64,000 nucleotides of DNA from Baekduia soli (GTDB lineage Bacteria; Actinomycetota; Thermoleophilia; Solirubrobacterales; Solirubrobacteraceae): assembly GCF_007970665.1 (NCBI RefSeq), contig NZ_CP042430.1:124001-188000 (forward strand), given 5' to 3'. Numbering within the stretch: the stretch's first letter is position 1; the number at the start of each line of letters is the position of its first letter. The notes beneath the pieces are model-generated. The model was not told the origin of the DNA and ran no database searches. It saw only the letters and a list, made by a program, of their open reading frames with translations. This document shows, piece after piece, positions 36,237 through 46,185 of this stretch. Made by a program: the position numbers and the translations under genes.

Positions 36237-37586
36237 GTGAGCACAGATCTCTCGCAACATGCGGACGGCGCACCGATCGATGCGCGCGCGGCCGAGTCGC
36301 CGGGCGGCCGGCGAATTCTCGGCGTCTCCGTCGGAGCGACGCTGGCGATGATGACGCTCACGCTCCTGGCGAGCGTTGTCAACTACGGATCGAACCTCGT
36401 CTTCAGCCGGATCCTGACCCCCGCCGGCTACGGCGACTTCACGGCGCTCATCGCGCTGACCGTCATCGCAGCCGTGCCGAGCGGTGCGGCGCAGACCGTC
36501 GTGGCCGACCGCCTGGCCGCATACAGCGCGCTCGGCGACACCAGGACGATCGCCTACCTGATCCGGCATGCGGCCGCCCACGTCCTGTTGTACGCGACGG
36601 TCCTAGGCCTGGTCTACATCGCGACGATCCCGCTCATCACCGACCTGATGGGCCTCCAATCCACCGGTTCGGCGATCGCGCTCGCGCCGATGCTCATCCT
36701 CTCGTTCTTCACCCCGGTGGCGTTCGGGATCCTGCAGGGCCTGGAGCGGTACGTCGCGCTCGGTCTGGTGATGCTGTGGATCGCGATCTCACGCATCATC
36801 TTCGGCGTCCCCTGGGCGCTCAGCAACTTCGGCCACGGCCCTGGCGGAGCCTTCCTCGGCATGGCCGTCGGGAATCTCACCGCCGTGCTGGCGGTCTGGT
36901 GGATCGTGCGTCATCAGCGGGCACCAGCGGGCACGGGCGCGGCCCGGGCCGGTATCCGTCGCCGGATGGACACCAAGACCGTCGCCGCCGGTGGCGCGTT
37001 CATGGGCTTTGCGTTCCTGTCGAACTTCGACGTGATCCTCGCCAAGCTGGTGCTCGACGGTCACAGCTCCGGCGAGTACGCCGCCCTGGCCACCATCGAG
37101 AAGATCGTCGTCTTCCTTCCTGGCGCGGTCGCTCTGCTGATGGTGCCCAGTGCAGCGAAGGCCCGGGCGAGCGCCGGCTCTGCGCGGCGCGTCCTGCGCG
37201 TCTCGGCCATGGCCGTCCTCGGCGCCACGGCCCTGGTGGCGTTGCCGGCGATCATCGCCCCACGCTTCATCATCGAGACGATGTTCGGCAGCGGCTACTC
37301 CCAGGCCAGCGGCGGCGTGATCCCGATCGCGCTGGCCGGGCTGGGGCTCGCGCTGCTGTACCTCCTCGTCGTCTACACCGTCGCGATCAACGACCGCCGG
37401 TGGGTCCTGCTGCTCGTGGGAGGCATGGGTCTCCAGGTCGTCGCCATCCTGCTGTACCACAGGTCACCGACACAGGTCGCAACCGCGCAGGCCGTTACGG
37501 TTTGGCTGGTGCTCCTGATCAACGAGATCCTGTTCCACCCGTTGGTACGTGCCACGCGCTGGGCACGGCTCGGCGTGACCGCCTGA
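36237..37586 (+). CDS. polysaccharide flippase, Wzx-like (MOP superfamily)
   Basis: A 449-residue membrane protein with about twelve to fourteen hydrophobic segments. The N-terminal block [20 protein letters not shown] and [16 protein letters not shown] is the usual start of oligosaccharide flippases, and the second half repeats it with [20 protein letters not shown] and [20 protein letters not shown]. It would flip lipid-linked oligosaccharide across the membrane. GTG 36237 lies 9 nt after TACGGT. Its TGA shares one base with the next ATG. It heads a plus-strand unit flippase - methyltransferase - GT2. Confidence 0.88.
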   Translation: MSTDLSQHADGAPIDARAAESPGGRRILGVSVGATLAMMTLTLLASVVNYGSNLVFSRILTPAGYGDFTALIALTVIAAVPSGAAQTVVADRLAAYSALGDTRTIAYLIRHAAAHVLLYATVLGLVYIATIPLITDLMGLQSTGSAIALAPMLILSFFTPVAFGILQGLERYVALGLVMLWIAISRIIFGVPWALSNFGHGPGGAFLGMAVGNLTAVLAVWWIVRHQRAPAGTGAARAGIRRRMDTKTVAAGGAFMGFAFLSNFDVILAKLVLDGHSSGEYAALATIEKIVVFLPGAVALLMVPSAAKARASAGSARRVLRVSAMAVLGATALVALPAIIAPRFIIETMFGSGYSQASGGVIPIALAGLGLALLYLLVVYTVAINDRRWVLLLVGGMGLQVVAILLYHRSPTQVATAQAVTVWLVLLINEILFHPLVRATRWARLGVTA

Positions 37587-38368
37587 TGGCCTCGCGAGCC
37601 CAGATGCAGCAGCTGGGGCGCCAGCTCCCACCCGTCGTCTCCCAGCTGGGAGTGAAGGTCCTCAACGCCGCCGCGTTCCCGGGTGTCATGCGCCACTACG
37701 TCTCGAGCTGGCGCGAATATCGCAGTCTGCCCGGCGCCGAGCCCCTCCGGCTTCGCGACGCGCACCCGCAGCTCTGGGACCGTCTGTCGGTCTCCCCGTT
37801 CGACGCCCACTACTTCCACCAGGACGTCTGGGCCGCGCGTCGCGTCGCCGAGCATGCGCCGCCGCGACACGTCGATGTCGGGTCGCGTGTGGACCTCGTC
37901 GGGTTCCTCACAGCGCTCTGCCCGGTCACCTTCGTCGACATCCGGCCGTTGGAAGCCCACATCCCGGACCTGGAGAGCACCCCCGGCAGCGTCCTGGCTA
38001 TGCCCTTCGCCGATCAGGCGCTGCCATCGGTGTCCTGTCTGCACGTGGCCGAGCACATCGGGCTGGGACGCTACGGCGACCCGCTGGACCCCCAGGGCAG
38101 CCGCAAGGCCGCGGCGGAGCTGCAGCGCGTTCTGGCCCCGGGCGGACAGCTGCTCTTCTCGGGGCCGGTCGGGGCGCCGCGGGTGTGCTTCAACGCCCAC
38201 CGTGTGCATGACCCCCTCGAGGTGCTGACCTGGTTCGACGAGCTCGAGCTCGCGTCCTTCGCCGGGGTGGACGACGAGGGGCGCTTCGGAGAGCACATGA
38301 ACCCCGCAGACCTGGTGGGGCAACGGTACGCGTGCGGCATGTTCTGTCTGCAACGACCTGCAGCGTGA
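37586..38368 (+). CDS. DUF268/class I methyltransferase
   Basis: A 260-residue protein. The region VDVGSRVDLVGFLTALCPVT, FVDIRPLEAHIPDLES and LHVAEHIGLGRYGDPLDPQG, followed by AAELQRVLAPGGQLLFSGPV and FNAHRVHDPLEVLTWFDEL, is the DUF268 methyltransferase-like pattern found in polysaccharide clusters. Motif I is degenerate (VDVGSRVDL), so SAM binding is likely but not certain. The start overlaps the flippase stop (TGATG), and the stop overlaps the next GTG (GTGA). Confidence 0.8.
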   Translation: MASRAQMQQLGRQLPPVVSQLGVKVLNAAAFPGVMRHYVSSWREYRSLPGAEPLRLRDAHPQLWDRLSVSPFDAHYFHQDVWAARRVAEHAPPRHVDVGSRVDLVGFLTALCPVTFVDIRPLEAHIPDLESTPGSVLAMPFADQALPSVSCLHVAEHIGLGRYGDPLDPQGSRKAAAELQRVLAPGGQLLFSGPVGAPRVCFNAHRVHDPLEVLTWFDELELASFAGVDDEGRFGEHMNPADLVGQRYACGMFCLQRPAA

Positions 38369-39243
38369 CCGAAGCGCCACATCTCTCGCTGGTCCTGCCT
38401 GCCTACCGCGCAGCAGCGTTCATCGAGGAGAACGTCCGCACGGTCAACAGCGTGCTCGAGGAGCTGGGCCGACCGTTCGAGGTCATCGTCGTGGTGGACG
38501 GCGCGATCGACGACACGACGGCGCGCGTGCGGGGCCTCGGCGATCCGCGGGTGTCGGCCATCGAGTACGGCGAGAACCAGGGCAAGGGCTTCGCGCTGTG
38601 CGTAGGGGTTGCCCATGCCCGCGGGCGGCTGGTCGGATGGCTGGACGCCGACCTCGACGTCCACCCCAGCGTCATCGTGGCGGCCGCGCACCTGCTCCAG
38701 GAGCACGAGATCGACGCGGTCGTCGGCTCCAAGCGCCATGCCGACTCCCAGGTGGAGTACCCCGCCGTTCGGCGGGTGCTCTCGCTCGGGTTCCAGATGC
38801 TGGTGCGCGCGGCGCTGCGCGTGGACGTCCGCGATACCCAGACCGGGGCGAAGCTCTTCCGGCGTGAGGTGCTGGACACCGTCATCCCGCTGCTGCTGAT
38901 CAAGCGCTACGCCTTCGACCTGGAGGTCCTTGCCGTCGCCTCCCTCTTCGGCTTCGATCGGGTAGAGGAGGTTCCGATCCAGCTGGATTACCGCTTCGCC
39001 GGCACCGGCATTGACTCCGAGGCCGTGCGGCGCATGTTCATGGACACGCTGGCGATCGCCTACCGCGTCCGCCTCCGCCACTGGTACGTGCGGCAATACG
39101 CAGCTCTCCAGCGCGCGCGGGTCAACGTGGGCGACGGTCCCGTCGCCGACCTGCCGACAGTGCCGGCGTCCAACCTGGCCGTCTTCCAGGCGCTGCTGCC
39201 CGACGACCCGGCCATCGAGGGCCGGGCAGGCGAGCCGGTCTAA
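38365..39243 (+). CDS. GT2 glycosyltransferase, DPM1-like
   Basis: A 292-residue enzyme of the polyprenyl-phosphate glycosyltransferase type: LSLVLPAYRAAAFIEENVRT, FEVIVVVDGAIDDTTARV, GRLVGWLDADLDVHPSVIV (DxD motif) and RDTQTGAKLFRREVL, the DTQ block of the DPM1 group. It would make a lipid-phosphate-linked sugar for a GT-C enzyme, and a GT-C-like gene lies 1.2 kb downstream on the other strand. GTG 38365 overlaps the upstream stop by 4 nt. The acidic loop VVDGAID differs from the standard DDGSTD. Its 3' end overlaps the convergent GT4 gene by 4 bp. Confidence 0.86.
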   Translation: MTEAPHLSLVLPAYRAAAFIEENVRTVNSVLEELGRPFEVIVVVDGAIDDTTARVRGLGDPRVSAIEYGENQGKGFALCVGVAHARGRLVGWLDADLDVHPSVIVAAAHLLQEHEIDAVVGSKRHADSQVEYPAVRRVLSLGFQMLVRAALRVDVRDTQTGAKLFRREVLDTVIPLLLIKRYAFDLEVLAVASLFGFDRVEEVPIQLDYRFAGTGIDSEAVRRMFMDTLAIAYRVRLRHWYVRQYAALQRARVNVGDGPVADLPTVPASNLAVFQALLPDDPAIEGRAGEPV

Positions 39244-40403
39244 TGCGCGGCGAACCCGAGGCGCTCGAGAACGGGCGCGACCACCGCCGACCAGTCGTAG
39301 GAGCGCGCATGCTCCAACGCGGCACGCCGCCGGTCGAGCCATAGAGTCCGATCGGCGAGCAGACGGGCCATCGCATCCGCGAAGGCCGTCGGGTCGTCGG
39401 CGACGACATCTGCGGCCCCGGCCTGCGCCAGCTCGTCCGCGTTGGGCGGCACGGGCGTGAGGACGATGGGCAGCCCCGCTGCGAGGTAGGCCTTCAGCTT
39501 GGACGGGTCCGCGAACTGCGTGAACGACCGACCGTCGTCCTGATAGGGCGCAAGCGCGATGCTCGCGTCCGCCAATCGTTCCTCGAGCTCCGGGCCGACA
39601 CGGAAGCCGTGTAACACGACGAGGTCACCGACCCCGAGCTCCCGGGCGAGGAGTTCGAGGGCTTCACGCTCCGGGCCCCGGCCTACGATGTCGAGCGGGA
39701 GCTCGGCGCCGCGTTGGCGCAGGGTGGCGATCGAGCGGATCGCCGTCGCGACGCCCATCCGCTCGACCAAGTGGCCGATGAAGATCGCGCGATGATGCTC
39801 ATGCGCGGTCTCCGTCGTCCGACGCGCCTCGTCGGCCCACAGGCCGATCGGCACCGATAGGGCCGGCGCAGCCGCAGCGCCGAGGCCGAGCCGTTCGGTG
39901 CGCGCGTTGAGGGCGGCCTGCGAGACCTCGACGCGGAGATCCGCTCGCCGGCAGCAGAACCCGTCGAGCGCGTCGTAGGCGCGCGTGAGCGGGCTCGACG
40001 GGCCGAACCGATCCGGCACGAAGTCGACCGCCCAGTGGACGACCTGGCCGGCGCGGCTGCGCGACCGGCGCGCCAGCCCACGCGCCGTGGAGATGGTGTC
40101 GAAGCCAAACCACACGTCGACGGGCTCGCGGCCGAAAGGAACCAGCGGGTCGAACGGATACGTCAACGGAGGCCGTGACGGCAGGCGTACGATCCGCCGC
40201 CGGACGCACCCGTCGCGCCAGTCCTCGAAGACGTGCTGCCCTGCCTCCTCCGGGCCGAGCGGGTGGTAGAGGCACCGCACGTGGGCGCCGCTTCGTGCCA
40301 GGTGCTCCTTCAGGCCGACGGCCGGAGGCCCGGTCGGGACGCCGTGAACCTCGAGCGCAAATCGTGCACCGGCAAGCGGCCGGCGGCGCGGGTCGGCTGC
40401 CAT
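39240..40403 (-). CDS. GT4 glycosyltransferase
   Basis: A 387-residue GT-B enzyme. The N-domain has RFALEVHGVPTGPPAVGL and VWFGFDTISTARGLARRS; the C-domain has RAIFIGHLVERMGVATAIRS, LPLDIVGRGPEREALELLAR, LVVLHGFRVGPELEERLADA and LKAYLAAGLPIVLTPVPPNA. ATG 40403 has TAGCGT 8 nt upstream. The DGFCCRRADL region contains a Cys pair. The donor and acceptor are unknown; the location in the lower-GC module ties it to that glycan. Confidence 0.85.
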   Translation of the reverse strand: MAADPRRRPLAGARFALEVHGVPTGPPAVGLKEHLARSGAHVRCLYHPLGPEEAGQHVFEDWRDGCVRRRIVRLPSRPPLTYPFDPLVPFGREPVDVWFGFDTISTARGLARRSRSRAGQVVHWAVDFVPDRFGPSSPLTRAYDALDGFCCRRADLRVEVSQAALNARTERLGLGAAAAPALSVPIGLWADEARRTTETAHEHHRAIFIGHLVERMGVATAIRSIATLRQRGAELPLDIVGRGPEREALELLARELGVGDLVVLHGFRVGPELEERLADASIALAPYQDDGRSFTQFADPSKLKAYLAAGLPIVLTPVPPNADELAQAGAADVVADDPTAFADAMARLLADRTLWLDRRRAALEHARSYDWSAVVAPVLERLGFAAH

Positions 40404-40411
40404 TGGGCGGG

Positions 40412-40417
40412 ACGCTA
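40412..40417 (-). promoter_or_regulatory. -10 element of the GT4 gene at 39240
   Basis: TAGCGT on the minus strand, 8 nt before ATG 40403. Confidence 0.55.
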
Positions 40418-40438
40418 GCAGCGCCGACCCAGGCGCGA

Positions 40439-42565
40439 TCAGGGGGTGACGACGCGGGCCCGGAGGTCGATCACCATGACGCTCATGGAGCGCGGGTCCG
40501 GTCCGGGAGCCTCCTGGATCCCCGGCACGGTGCTCACCGCGAGCTGCCCTTGGCCGTGGCTGATCTGGATCGGCACGGTGGCCTTCAGCTCGACGCCAGG
40601 CTGAACGGATCTGCGCCACACGACCTGCCCGCGGGCGTCCCGGATCGTGACCATCCGGGGCTGGACCATGGTGGCGAGACGGAAGCGCAGGGTGCCACTG
40701 CAGGTCTGGCACGCGGCCGTGACGGCGAGCTTCCCGACCGGCGCCATGAGCCACTGCGCCTGGTTGGGTGCGGTGCCCTCCACGGATCCGAAGCCGTCGG
40801 TGGCCGACACCAACGGTTGCGGGCGCGCGGTGACGCGGTACACGCGGGCGGTCGAGCCGCCGTACTTGGCCCGGCCAAGGAACTGCACGTCAGCGGCCGG
40901 CGGCACCCCGGGCGCGACCACCGGAGGCTGGGTAGGCACCTCGGTGACGACGAGGTACTTCACGCCGAGTGTGGCGAGCGCCGGCACGGTCGCCGGGTCC
41001 GCGAGGCTCGCCAGAGACACGTCGCGGTTCTCCTGCGCCGTGCCTGCGTAGCCGTTGATCACAGGCATGTCGTGAAAGCCCTGGAAGAAGATGTCGCCGT
41101 AGTCGCCGTAGCCGTTGGGATACAGCGGGTACTGCGCCACGATCCCCTTCGGCTGGTTCTCGATGAGCTTGTACGCGGGCTGGTCGGAGAGCGTGCTGAT
41201 GACGCCCGATGCCTGGCGGTTGATGAGGTCCAGCGGCACGAGCACGGTGGCCGCCGCGAGCAGCGCGACACCACCCACCCGGCCCAGCCGCGCGGACAAC
41301 TGGGCCAGCCCGAACCCGGCGAGCACGCTCACGCCGAGCATGACGATGATGACGAACCGGGAGTAGGCCCTCCACGTGGACGTCACGTGGCTGATCAGGT
41401 CCGACGGTGTCGGCAGCAGGAGCGGCCCGACGTTGACCTTCGGCGGCGCGGAGAAGACGAACGCGACGACGGCGATGGCGAGGAACAGCCCCACGGCGTA
41501 CCACTGACGGGACGCCTTCGGCCGCCGCACGGCGAGCACGACACCCACCAGCGCCAACAGCAACATCGTGACGCCCAGGTAGAGCGTGTTCTCCGACGCG
41601 TTGGATCCGTGGAGGTGAGACGCCAGGTAGGACGCCGTGCGATCGCCGACGATCAGGTTCCCGGCCGGCGGCATCACGTATTCGATCGCCCGAGCGCTGT
41701 AGACGGTGAGCTCCTGAGAGGAGTGCTCGCGCAGCGGCGACGACCCGGTACCACCCAGGGTCAGCGCCGCCAGGACGCCGGCGTAGCCCACCCCGAGCGC
41801 GACTGCGAGGACGGCGGCGGTGAACCGCCGCCGGTCACGCCCGTTGAGCCAACCGTATCCGATCTCCCACACGGCGATGACGGCGAGCAGCACGGCCCCG
41901 AACAACAGGAAGTACGGGTTGAACGCCATCGCGAGGACCGCGGACAGACCGAGGAGGACGCCGTTGCGGATCGTCGGCTTCTCGTGCACGGCCAGCCCGC
42001 GCCAGGCCATCAGGACGAAGACCCAGCCGTGCACGTGGGCGTTGTGCCCTTGGCCGTTGAGCTCGGCAAACGGATAGAACGCGAACGCCCAGCCCGCGAT
42101 CAGCGCTGCCCAGGCGTTGCCGGTGAGCTTGCGCGTGAGCAGGAACATCGCCAGCCCCGAGCCCACGTATCCGAGCAGGGTCGCGATGCTGAAGGCCGCC
42201 GCCGCGCCGCCCACGAGCGCCAGCAGGTACATGACCCCGATGAGCGGCCATTGCGAGAGGTTGAAGCGCCAGTCGATGGGCAACCCCTCCGGGGCGTTGA
42301 AGTCATGCAGCGTGCCCGGCAGGAAGGGGTTGTGATGGCCCTCCACCGTCTCACGCAGTAGCGCGATCGATCCGGTCAGGTCCCCCGGTGCGCCGTACAC
42401 GGTGTCGCCCAGGTGGATCACGACGGGCCACGTCATATGGACCGCGTAGGCGACGTAGAGCAGCAGCGCAAGCAGCGTTGAAGGCCGCGGCAGCAATCGA
42501 GGGAGGCGCCGGCTCGCGGCAGTCCCGCTGATCGCAGCCGTACGGGGTCGCCGAACGACGGACAT
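40439..42565 (-). CDS. GT-C-like membrane glycosyltransferase
   Basis: A 708-residue membrane protein. About eleven hydrophobic segments fill residues 30-455, starting with TLLALLLYVAYAVHMTWPVV. The first extracytoplasmic loop has LGDTVYGAPGDLTGSIALLR and PEGLPIDWRFNLSQWPLIG, where GT-C enzymes carry their acidic catalytic motif. The last ~250 residues are soluble and extracytoplasmic, with beta-rich sequence and a CQTC motif. This type takes sugars from polyprenyl-phosphate carriers, fitting the DPM1-like GT2 nearby. ATG 42565 has TACGCT 7 nt upstream; a 54-nt in-frame extension runs past that element and is not used. Confidence 0.8.
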   Translation of the reverse strand: MSVVRRPRTAAISGTAASRRLPRLLPRPSTLLALLLYVAYAVHMTWPVVIHLGDTVYGAPGDLTGSIALLRETVEGHHNPFLPGTLHDFNAPEGLPIDWRFNLSQWPLIGVMYLLALVGGAAAAFSIATLLGYVGSGLAMFLLTRKLTGNAWAALIAGWAFAFYPFAELNGQGHNAHVHGWVFVLMAWRGLAVHEKPTIRNGVLLGLSAVLAMAFNPYFLLFGAVLLAVIAVWEIGYGWLNGRDRRRFTAAVLAVALGVGYAGVLAALTLGGTGSSPLREHSSQELTVYSARAIEYVMPPAGNLIVGDRTASYLASHLHGSNASENTLYLGVTMLLLALVGVVLAVRRPKASRQWYAVGLFLAIAVVAFVFSAPPKVNVGPLLLPTPSDLISHVTSTWRAYSRFVIIVMLGVSVLAGFGLAQLSARLGRVGGVALLAAATVLVPLDLINRQASGVISTLSDQPAYKLIENQPKGIVAQYPLYPNGYGDYGDIFFQGFHDMPVINGYAGTAQENRDVSLASLADPATVPALATLGVKYLVVTEVPTQPPVVAPGVPPAADVQFLGRAKYGGSTARVYRVTARPQPLVSATDGFGSVEGTAPNQAQWLMAPVGKLAVTAACQTCSGTLRFRLATMVQPRMVTIRDARGQVVWRRSVQPGVELKATVPIQISHGQGQLAVSTVPGIQEAPGPDPRSMSVMVIDLRARVVTP

Positions 42566-42572
42566 CGGCACA

Positions 42573-42578
42573 AGCGTA
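42573..42578 (-). promoter_or_regulatory. -10 element of the GT-C-like gene
   Basis: TACGCT on the minus strand, 7 nt before ATG 42565. Confidence 0.55.
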
Positions 42579-42656
42579 GACCGTCGAGAGGCGGGCAGCT
42601 CCTGCGGCGCGCGCGCCACGAGCCGTGGGCGACGCGGCGCACGCGCTCTCGGGCGA

Positions 42657-42662
42657 TAGCCT
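42657..42662 (+). promoter_or_regulatory. possible -10 element of the large GT-methyltransferase gene
   Basis: TAGCCT, 97 nt before the proposed TTG 42760; this gene would have a leader with a ribosome binding site. Confidence 0.4.
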
Positions 42663-42759
42663 CTTGGGCTGCCCGCAGTCCGTCCGACTCGTCCCGCGCG
42701 AACCGTCGTCGCGCTCCTCTGCGACGGACCGCCGCGCTTGCCTTCCTGAGGGATTCTTC

Positions 42760-45700
42760 TTGATCTGCTGCACCGTCTATGACCGGTCGAGGCTCGGCGC
42801 CGCCAGGGCGCTCATCGCATCCCTCGAGCGCCACCATCCCGACGTGGCGGTCCTCGCCCTGTGCCTCGGCGACCCGGAGGGCGCCCCGCTGGACGGTGCC
42901 GAAGTCGTCGCCCTCGAGGACCTGCCCGTGGCGCAGGCGTGGGAGCGTGTCGCGGCGAGCTCGCTCGAGCACCGCGACAGCGTGCTCGCCGGCCCGCTGC
43001 TGGCGCTCGCGCTCGAGCGCGACGAGCAGGCCATCTTCCTGGGCACGTCCATGCGGGTCTGCGCGCCCCTGGACCCCCTGACCGGCGCACTCGGCGATCA
43101 CGACGTCGCGCTGGCCGGCATGGCCGAGGCGCGGCTGCCGGACGACGATCGCTCTCCGTCGGCCGCGATCATCGAGCGCGCCGGGTTGGTCAACCCCCGT
43201 GTGGTCGCGCTGCGGCGCGGCACGGTGGCCGACGTGCTGCTGGCCGCGTGGCCCGACGTCGTCGACGTCGAGTCGCCGCTGGCCGACGCGACGGTCCTCG
43301 AGGCACCGCCCGAGCTGTGCCCGACGATCGTCGTGCGCCACCTCGAGCGCGCCGCGGCCGACGCCTCGGGCCTCGTCGTGCGGGACCCGGGTGTCGCTGC
43401 CGCCTACTGGAACCTGCCGCTGCGCCCGGTCACGACGGTGGATGGCGAGCTCCGCGTGGGCGGTGCACCCCTGTGCCTGCTCGACCTCGCCGGCTCCGAC
43501 GGCGGTGACCCCGCCGGGCTGTGGTCGGGGCAGGACCGTGTCCGGCTCATCGACACGCCGGCGCTCGCGCAGCTGGTCATCGGGTTCGCCGACGAGCTCC
43601 GCGCCACCCCGCCCGACGCGCCCGCGGCCTTCGCACACGACGCTCGCGGTCGCCACCTCGACCGGGTCCTGCGGCGGCTGGTGCGCGAGGGCGTCGCAGA
43701 AGGTGCGCTGTCCGCCCCGCCCTGGGCCGACGACGGCATCGACGCATGGGAGGAGCTTCTCGGCCAGCCCGCACCCGCGGGCGCGAGCGCCGGGATCACG
43801 CGTTACCACCATGCCATCTGGGAGAGCCGCGAGGACGTGCAACGCACGTTCCCCGACCTCGACGGGCCCGACGGCCCCGAGTTCGCCCGCTGGGTCCGAG
43901 AGTGGGGACCCGAGGCGCCCGAGGCACCCGGGCACGCGGGCACGCCCGAGCGCAAGCTGCCCTGGGGCGTGAACGTCGCCGGCTTCTTCCGCTCCGAGCT
44001 GGGGCTCGGGGAGGCTGCGCGCCTGCTCATCCGCAGCCTCGACAGCGTGCACGTGCCGGCGCTCCCGGTGCATGGCGCCTTCGTTCCGCCGACGCGCCAG
44101 CACGCCGAGTTCACGTTCACGACGCCGGACGAGTCGCCCTACCCCATCAACATCATCTGCCTCAACGGCGACGTCGTCCCTGGCTTCGCCCGCGAGTCTC
44201 AGCAGCACTTCTTCGCCGACCGCCACACCATCGCCCTGTGGTGGTGGGAGGTCGTCGACGCGTTCCCGCAGGACTGGTATCCCGCCTTCGAGCACCTCGA
44301 CGAGATCTGGGTTGCCACGGACCACATCTACCAGGCGATCGCCCCGCACAGCCCGGTCCCGGTCAACAAGGTGCGGATGCCGGTCGTCATGCCGCGAATC
44401 GGCCACTTCCCCCGCTCGCGCCTGGGCATGCCGGAGGAGGGCTTCACATTCCTGTACGTCTTCGACTACCACTCGACGACGGCGCGCAAGAACCCCGTCG
44501 GACACGTTGAGGCGTTCAAGGCGGCCTTCGGTGAGGGCTCCGGAGCGAAGCTCGTCCTCAAGTGCATCAATGCCGACCGGATGATCGCCCAGCACACGCG
44601 CACGCTGCTCGCGATCGACGGGCATCCCGACATCACGGTCATCGACGACTTCGTCTCCGCCGACGAGAAGAACGCCATGCTCGCCGCATGCGACTGCTAC
44701 GTGTCGCTGCACCGCTCGGAGGGCTTCGGTCTGACCCCGGCCGAGGCCATGGCGCTCGGCAAGCCGGTCATCGCGACCCGGTACGGCGGCGTGCTGGACT
44801 TCATGACCGACGAGAACTCATACCTTGTCGACCACGGCTGGACGGCGGTCGGGCCGGGCGCCCACCCATACCCGGCCGACGCGGTCTGGGCCGAGCCAGA
44901 CCTCGACCATGCCGCGCACCTCATGCGCGAGGTGTTCGAGAACCAGGACGAAGCGCGGCAACGGGGCGTCCGCGCGCAGCGCGACATCCAGGAGCGCCAC
45001 GCGCCGCACGTCGCCGGCGAGATCATGCTCGCGCGCCTGCAGAACATCCACAACGGCCTGAGCCGCAGCGCCAATGCCGTCACCGCGCTGCCCGGAGCCT
45101 GGGATCCAGAGAAGACGGCGCGGCGGATCCGGACGCCGATGCCGCCGGTGGTCGGTCGCGGACGCATCGTCAAGGGGGCGTACCGCAGCGCCGTGGGCCG
45201 GGCGATCCTGCCGTACCTCAACCGCGAGCGCGGCATCGACGAGCACCTTCTCGAGGGCCTCGTCCGGATCCAGGATCAGCTTGCCGATGTCCCGGCTCGC
45301 GCGGCCGAGATCACCGCAGCGGGGTTGCGTCAAGAGCGGGCCATGACGCTGGCGGCCTTCCGCCGGATGCGTGCCCAGGTCGACGACCATCGCCGCTGGC
45401 TCGAGACGCTCGACCACGACGTGCGCACGACGGCCGACCGGGTCACCCACCTCAGCGCATTCGAGCACCACGTCGCCGAGCACCGGGCGCTGCCGTTCAT
45501 GACCGAGCCGTTCGAGTGCTGGGACGATCCGCAGGCAGGCCGCGTCGAGGGCTTCCGCACTGCGCTTCCCGCCGCCGAGGGAGACACCTACCATGACTTC
45601 GAGCAGCGCTTCCGCGGCACGCGTGAGCGCATCAGCGACCTGCAGCGACCGTACGTCGACCTGCTGCGGGGGCATGACCCGGTCCTGGACTGCGGCTGTG

Positions 45701-46185
45701 GGCGCGGGGAGCTGCTCGAGCTCCTCGGCGAGGCGGGTATCTCCGCCTCGGGCGTGGATCTCGACGAGGGGATGCTGGCCGAGGCCCGCTCCTGCGGGCT
45801 CGACGTGACGACCGGCGACGCCATCGCCCTGCTCACGGAGGCGGAGCCCGGGGCCTACGGCGCCGTGACCGCCATGCAGGTCATCGAGCACCTGCCCGAG
45901 CCCGCCCTGGTGGCGTTCCTGCGCGCCGGTCGCCGGGCGCTGGGCGCCGGCGGCCGGCTGATCGTCGAGACCGTCAACCCGCACTCCGTCGTGGCGCTGA
46001 AGGCGTTCTGGCTGGACCCGACCCACCAGCACCCGCTGTTCCCGGAAGTCGTGCTCGAGCTCTGCCGCGAGGCGGGCTTCGACCGCGGGTTTGTCATGCA
46101 CCCGGGTGGCGAAGGGGACGTGGAGCGCGACCGCTACCGGATCGCGGCCTATGCGATCGTGGCCGACGTCGGGCCCGAGACCTAG
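42760..46185 (+). CDS. three-domain glycosyltransferase-methyltransferase fusion
   Basis: About 1141 residues. Domain 1 (~1-370) looks like a GT-A-type nucleotide-sugar protein: LICCTVYDRSRLGAARALIA, IFLGTSMRVCAPLDPLTGAL. Domain 2 (~400-780) is a GT4 transferase: GVNVAGFFRSELGLGEAARL, FLYVFDYHSTTARKNPVGHV, YVSLHRSEGFGLTPAEAMAL and GKPVIATRYGGVLDFM. After a helical linker, domain 3 (~950-1141) is a class I methyltransferase: VLDCGCGRGELLELLGEAGI, VDLDEGML and AMQVIEHLPEP. TTG 42760 was chosen because GAGGG lies about 8 nt upstream and domain 1 begins there; the open frame reaches back to GTG 42625 over unlikely sequence. It overlaps the next gene's stop by 4 bp. Confidence 0.85.
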   Translation: MICCTVYDRSRLGAARALIASLERHHPDVAVLALCLGDPEGAPLDGAEVVALEDLPVAQAWERVAASSLEHRDSVLAGPLLALALERDEQAIFLGTSMRVCAPLDPLTGALGDHDVALAGMAEARLPDDDRSPSAAIIERAGLVNPRVVALRRGTVADVLLAAWPDVVDVESPLADATVLEAPPELCPTIVVRHLERAAADASGLVVRDPGVAAAYWNLPLRPVTTVDGELRVGGAPLCLLDLAGSDGGDPAGLWSGQDRVRLIDTPALAQLVIGFADELRATPPDAPAAFAHDARGRHLDRVLRRLVREGVAEGALSAPPWADDGIDAWEELLGQPAPAGASAGITRYHHAIWESREDVQRTFPDLDGPDGPEFARWVREWGPEAPEAPGHAGTPERKLPWGVNVAGFFRSELGLGEAARLLIRSLDSVHVPALPVHGAFVPPTRQHAEFTFTTPDESPYPINIICLNGDVVPGFARESQQHFFADRHTIALWWWEVVDAFPQDWYPAFEHLDEIWVATDHIYQAIAPHSPVPVNKVRMPVVMPRIGHFPRSRLGMPEEGFTFLYVFDYHSTTARKNPVGHVEAFKAAFGEGSGAKLVLKCINADRMIAQHTRTLLAIDGHPDITVIDDFVSADEKNAMLAACDCYVSLHRSEGFGLTPAEAMALGKPVIATRYGGVLDFMTDENSYLVDHGWTAVGPGAHPYPADAVWAEPDLDHAAHLMREVFENQDEARQRGVRAQRDIQERHAPHVAGEIMLARLQNIHNGLSRSANAVTALPGAWDPEKTARRIRTPMPPVVGRGRIVKGAYRSAVGRAILPYLNRERGIDEHLLEGLVRIQDQLADVPARAAEITAAGLRQERAMTLAAFRRMRAQVDDHRRWLETLDHDVRTTADRVTHLSAFEHHVAEHRALPFMTEPFECWDDPQAGRVEGFRTALPAAEGDTYHDFEQRFRGTRERISDLQRPYVDLLRGHDPVLDCGCGRGELLELLGEAGISASGVDLDEGMLAEARSCGLDVTTGDAIALLTEAEPGAYGAVTAMQVIEHLPEPALVAFLRAGRRALGAGGRLIVETVNPHSVVALKAFWLDPTHQHPLFPEVVLELCREAGFDRGFVMHPGGEGDVERDRYRIAAYAIVADVGPET

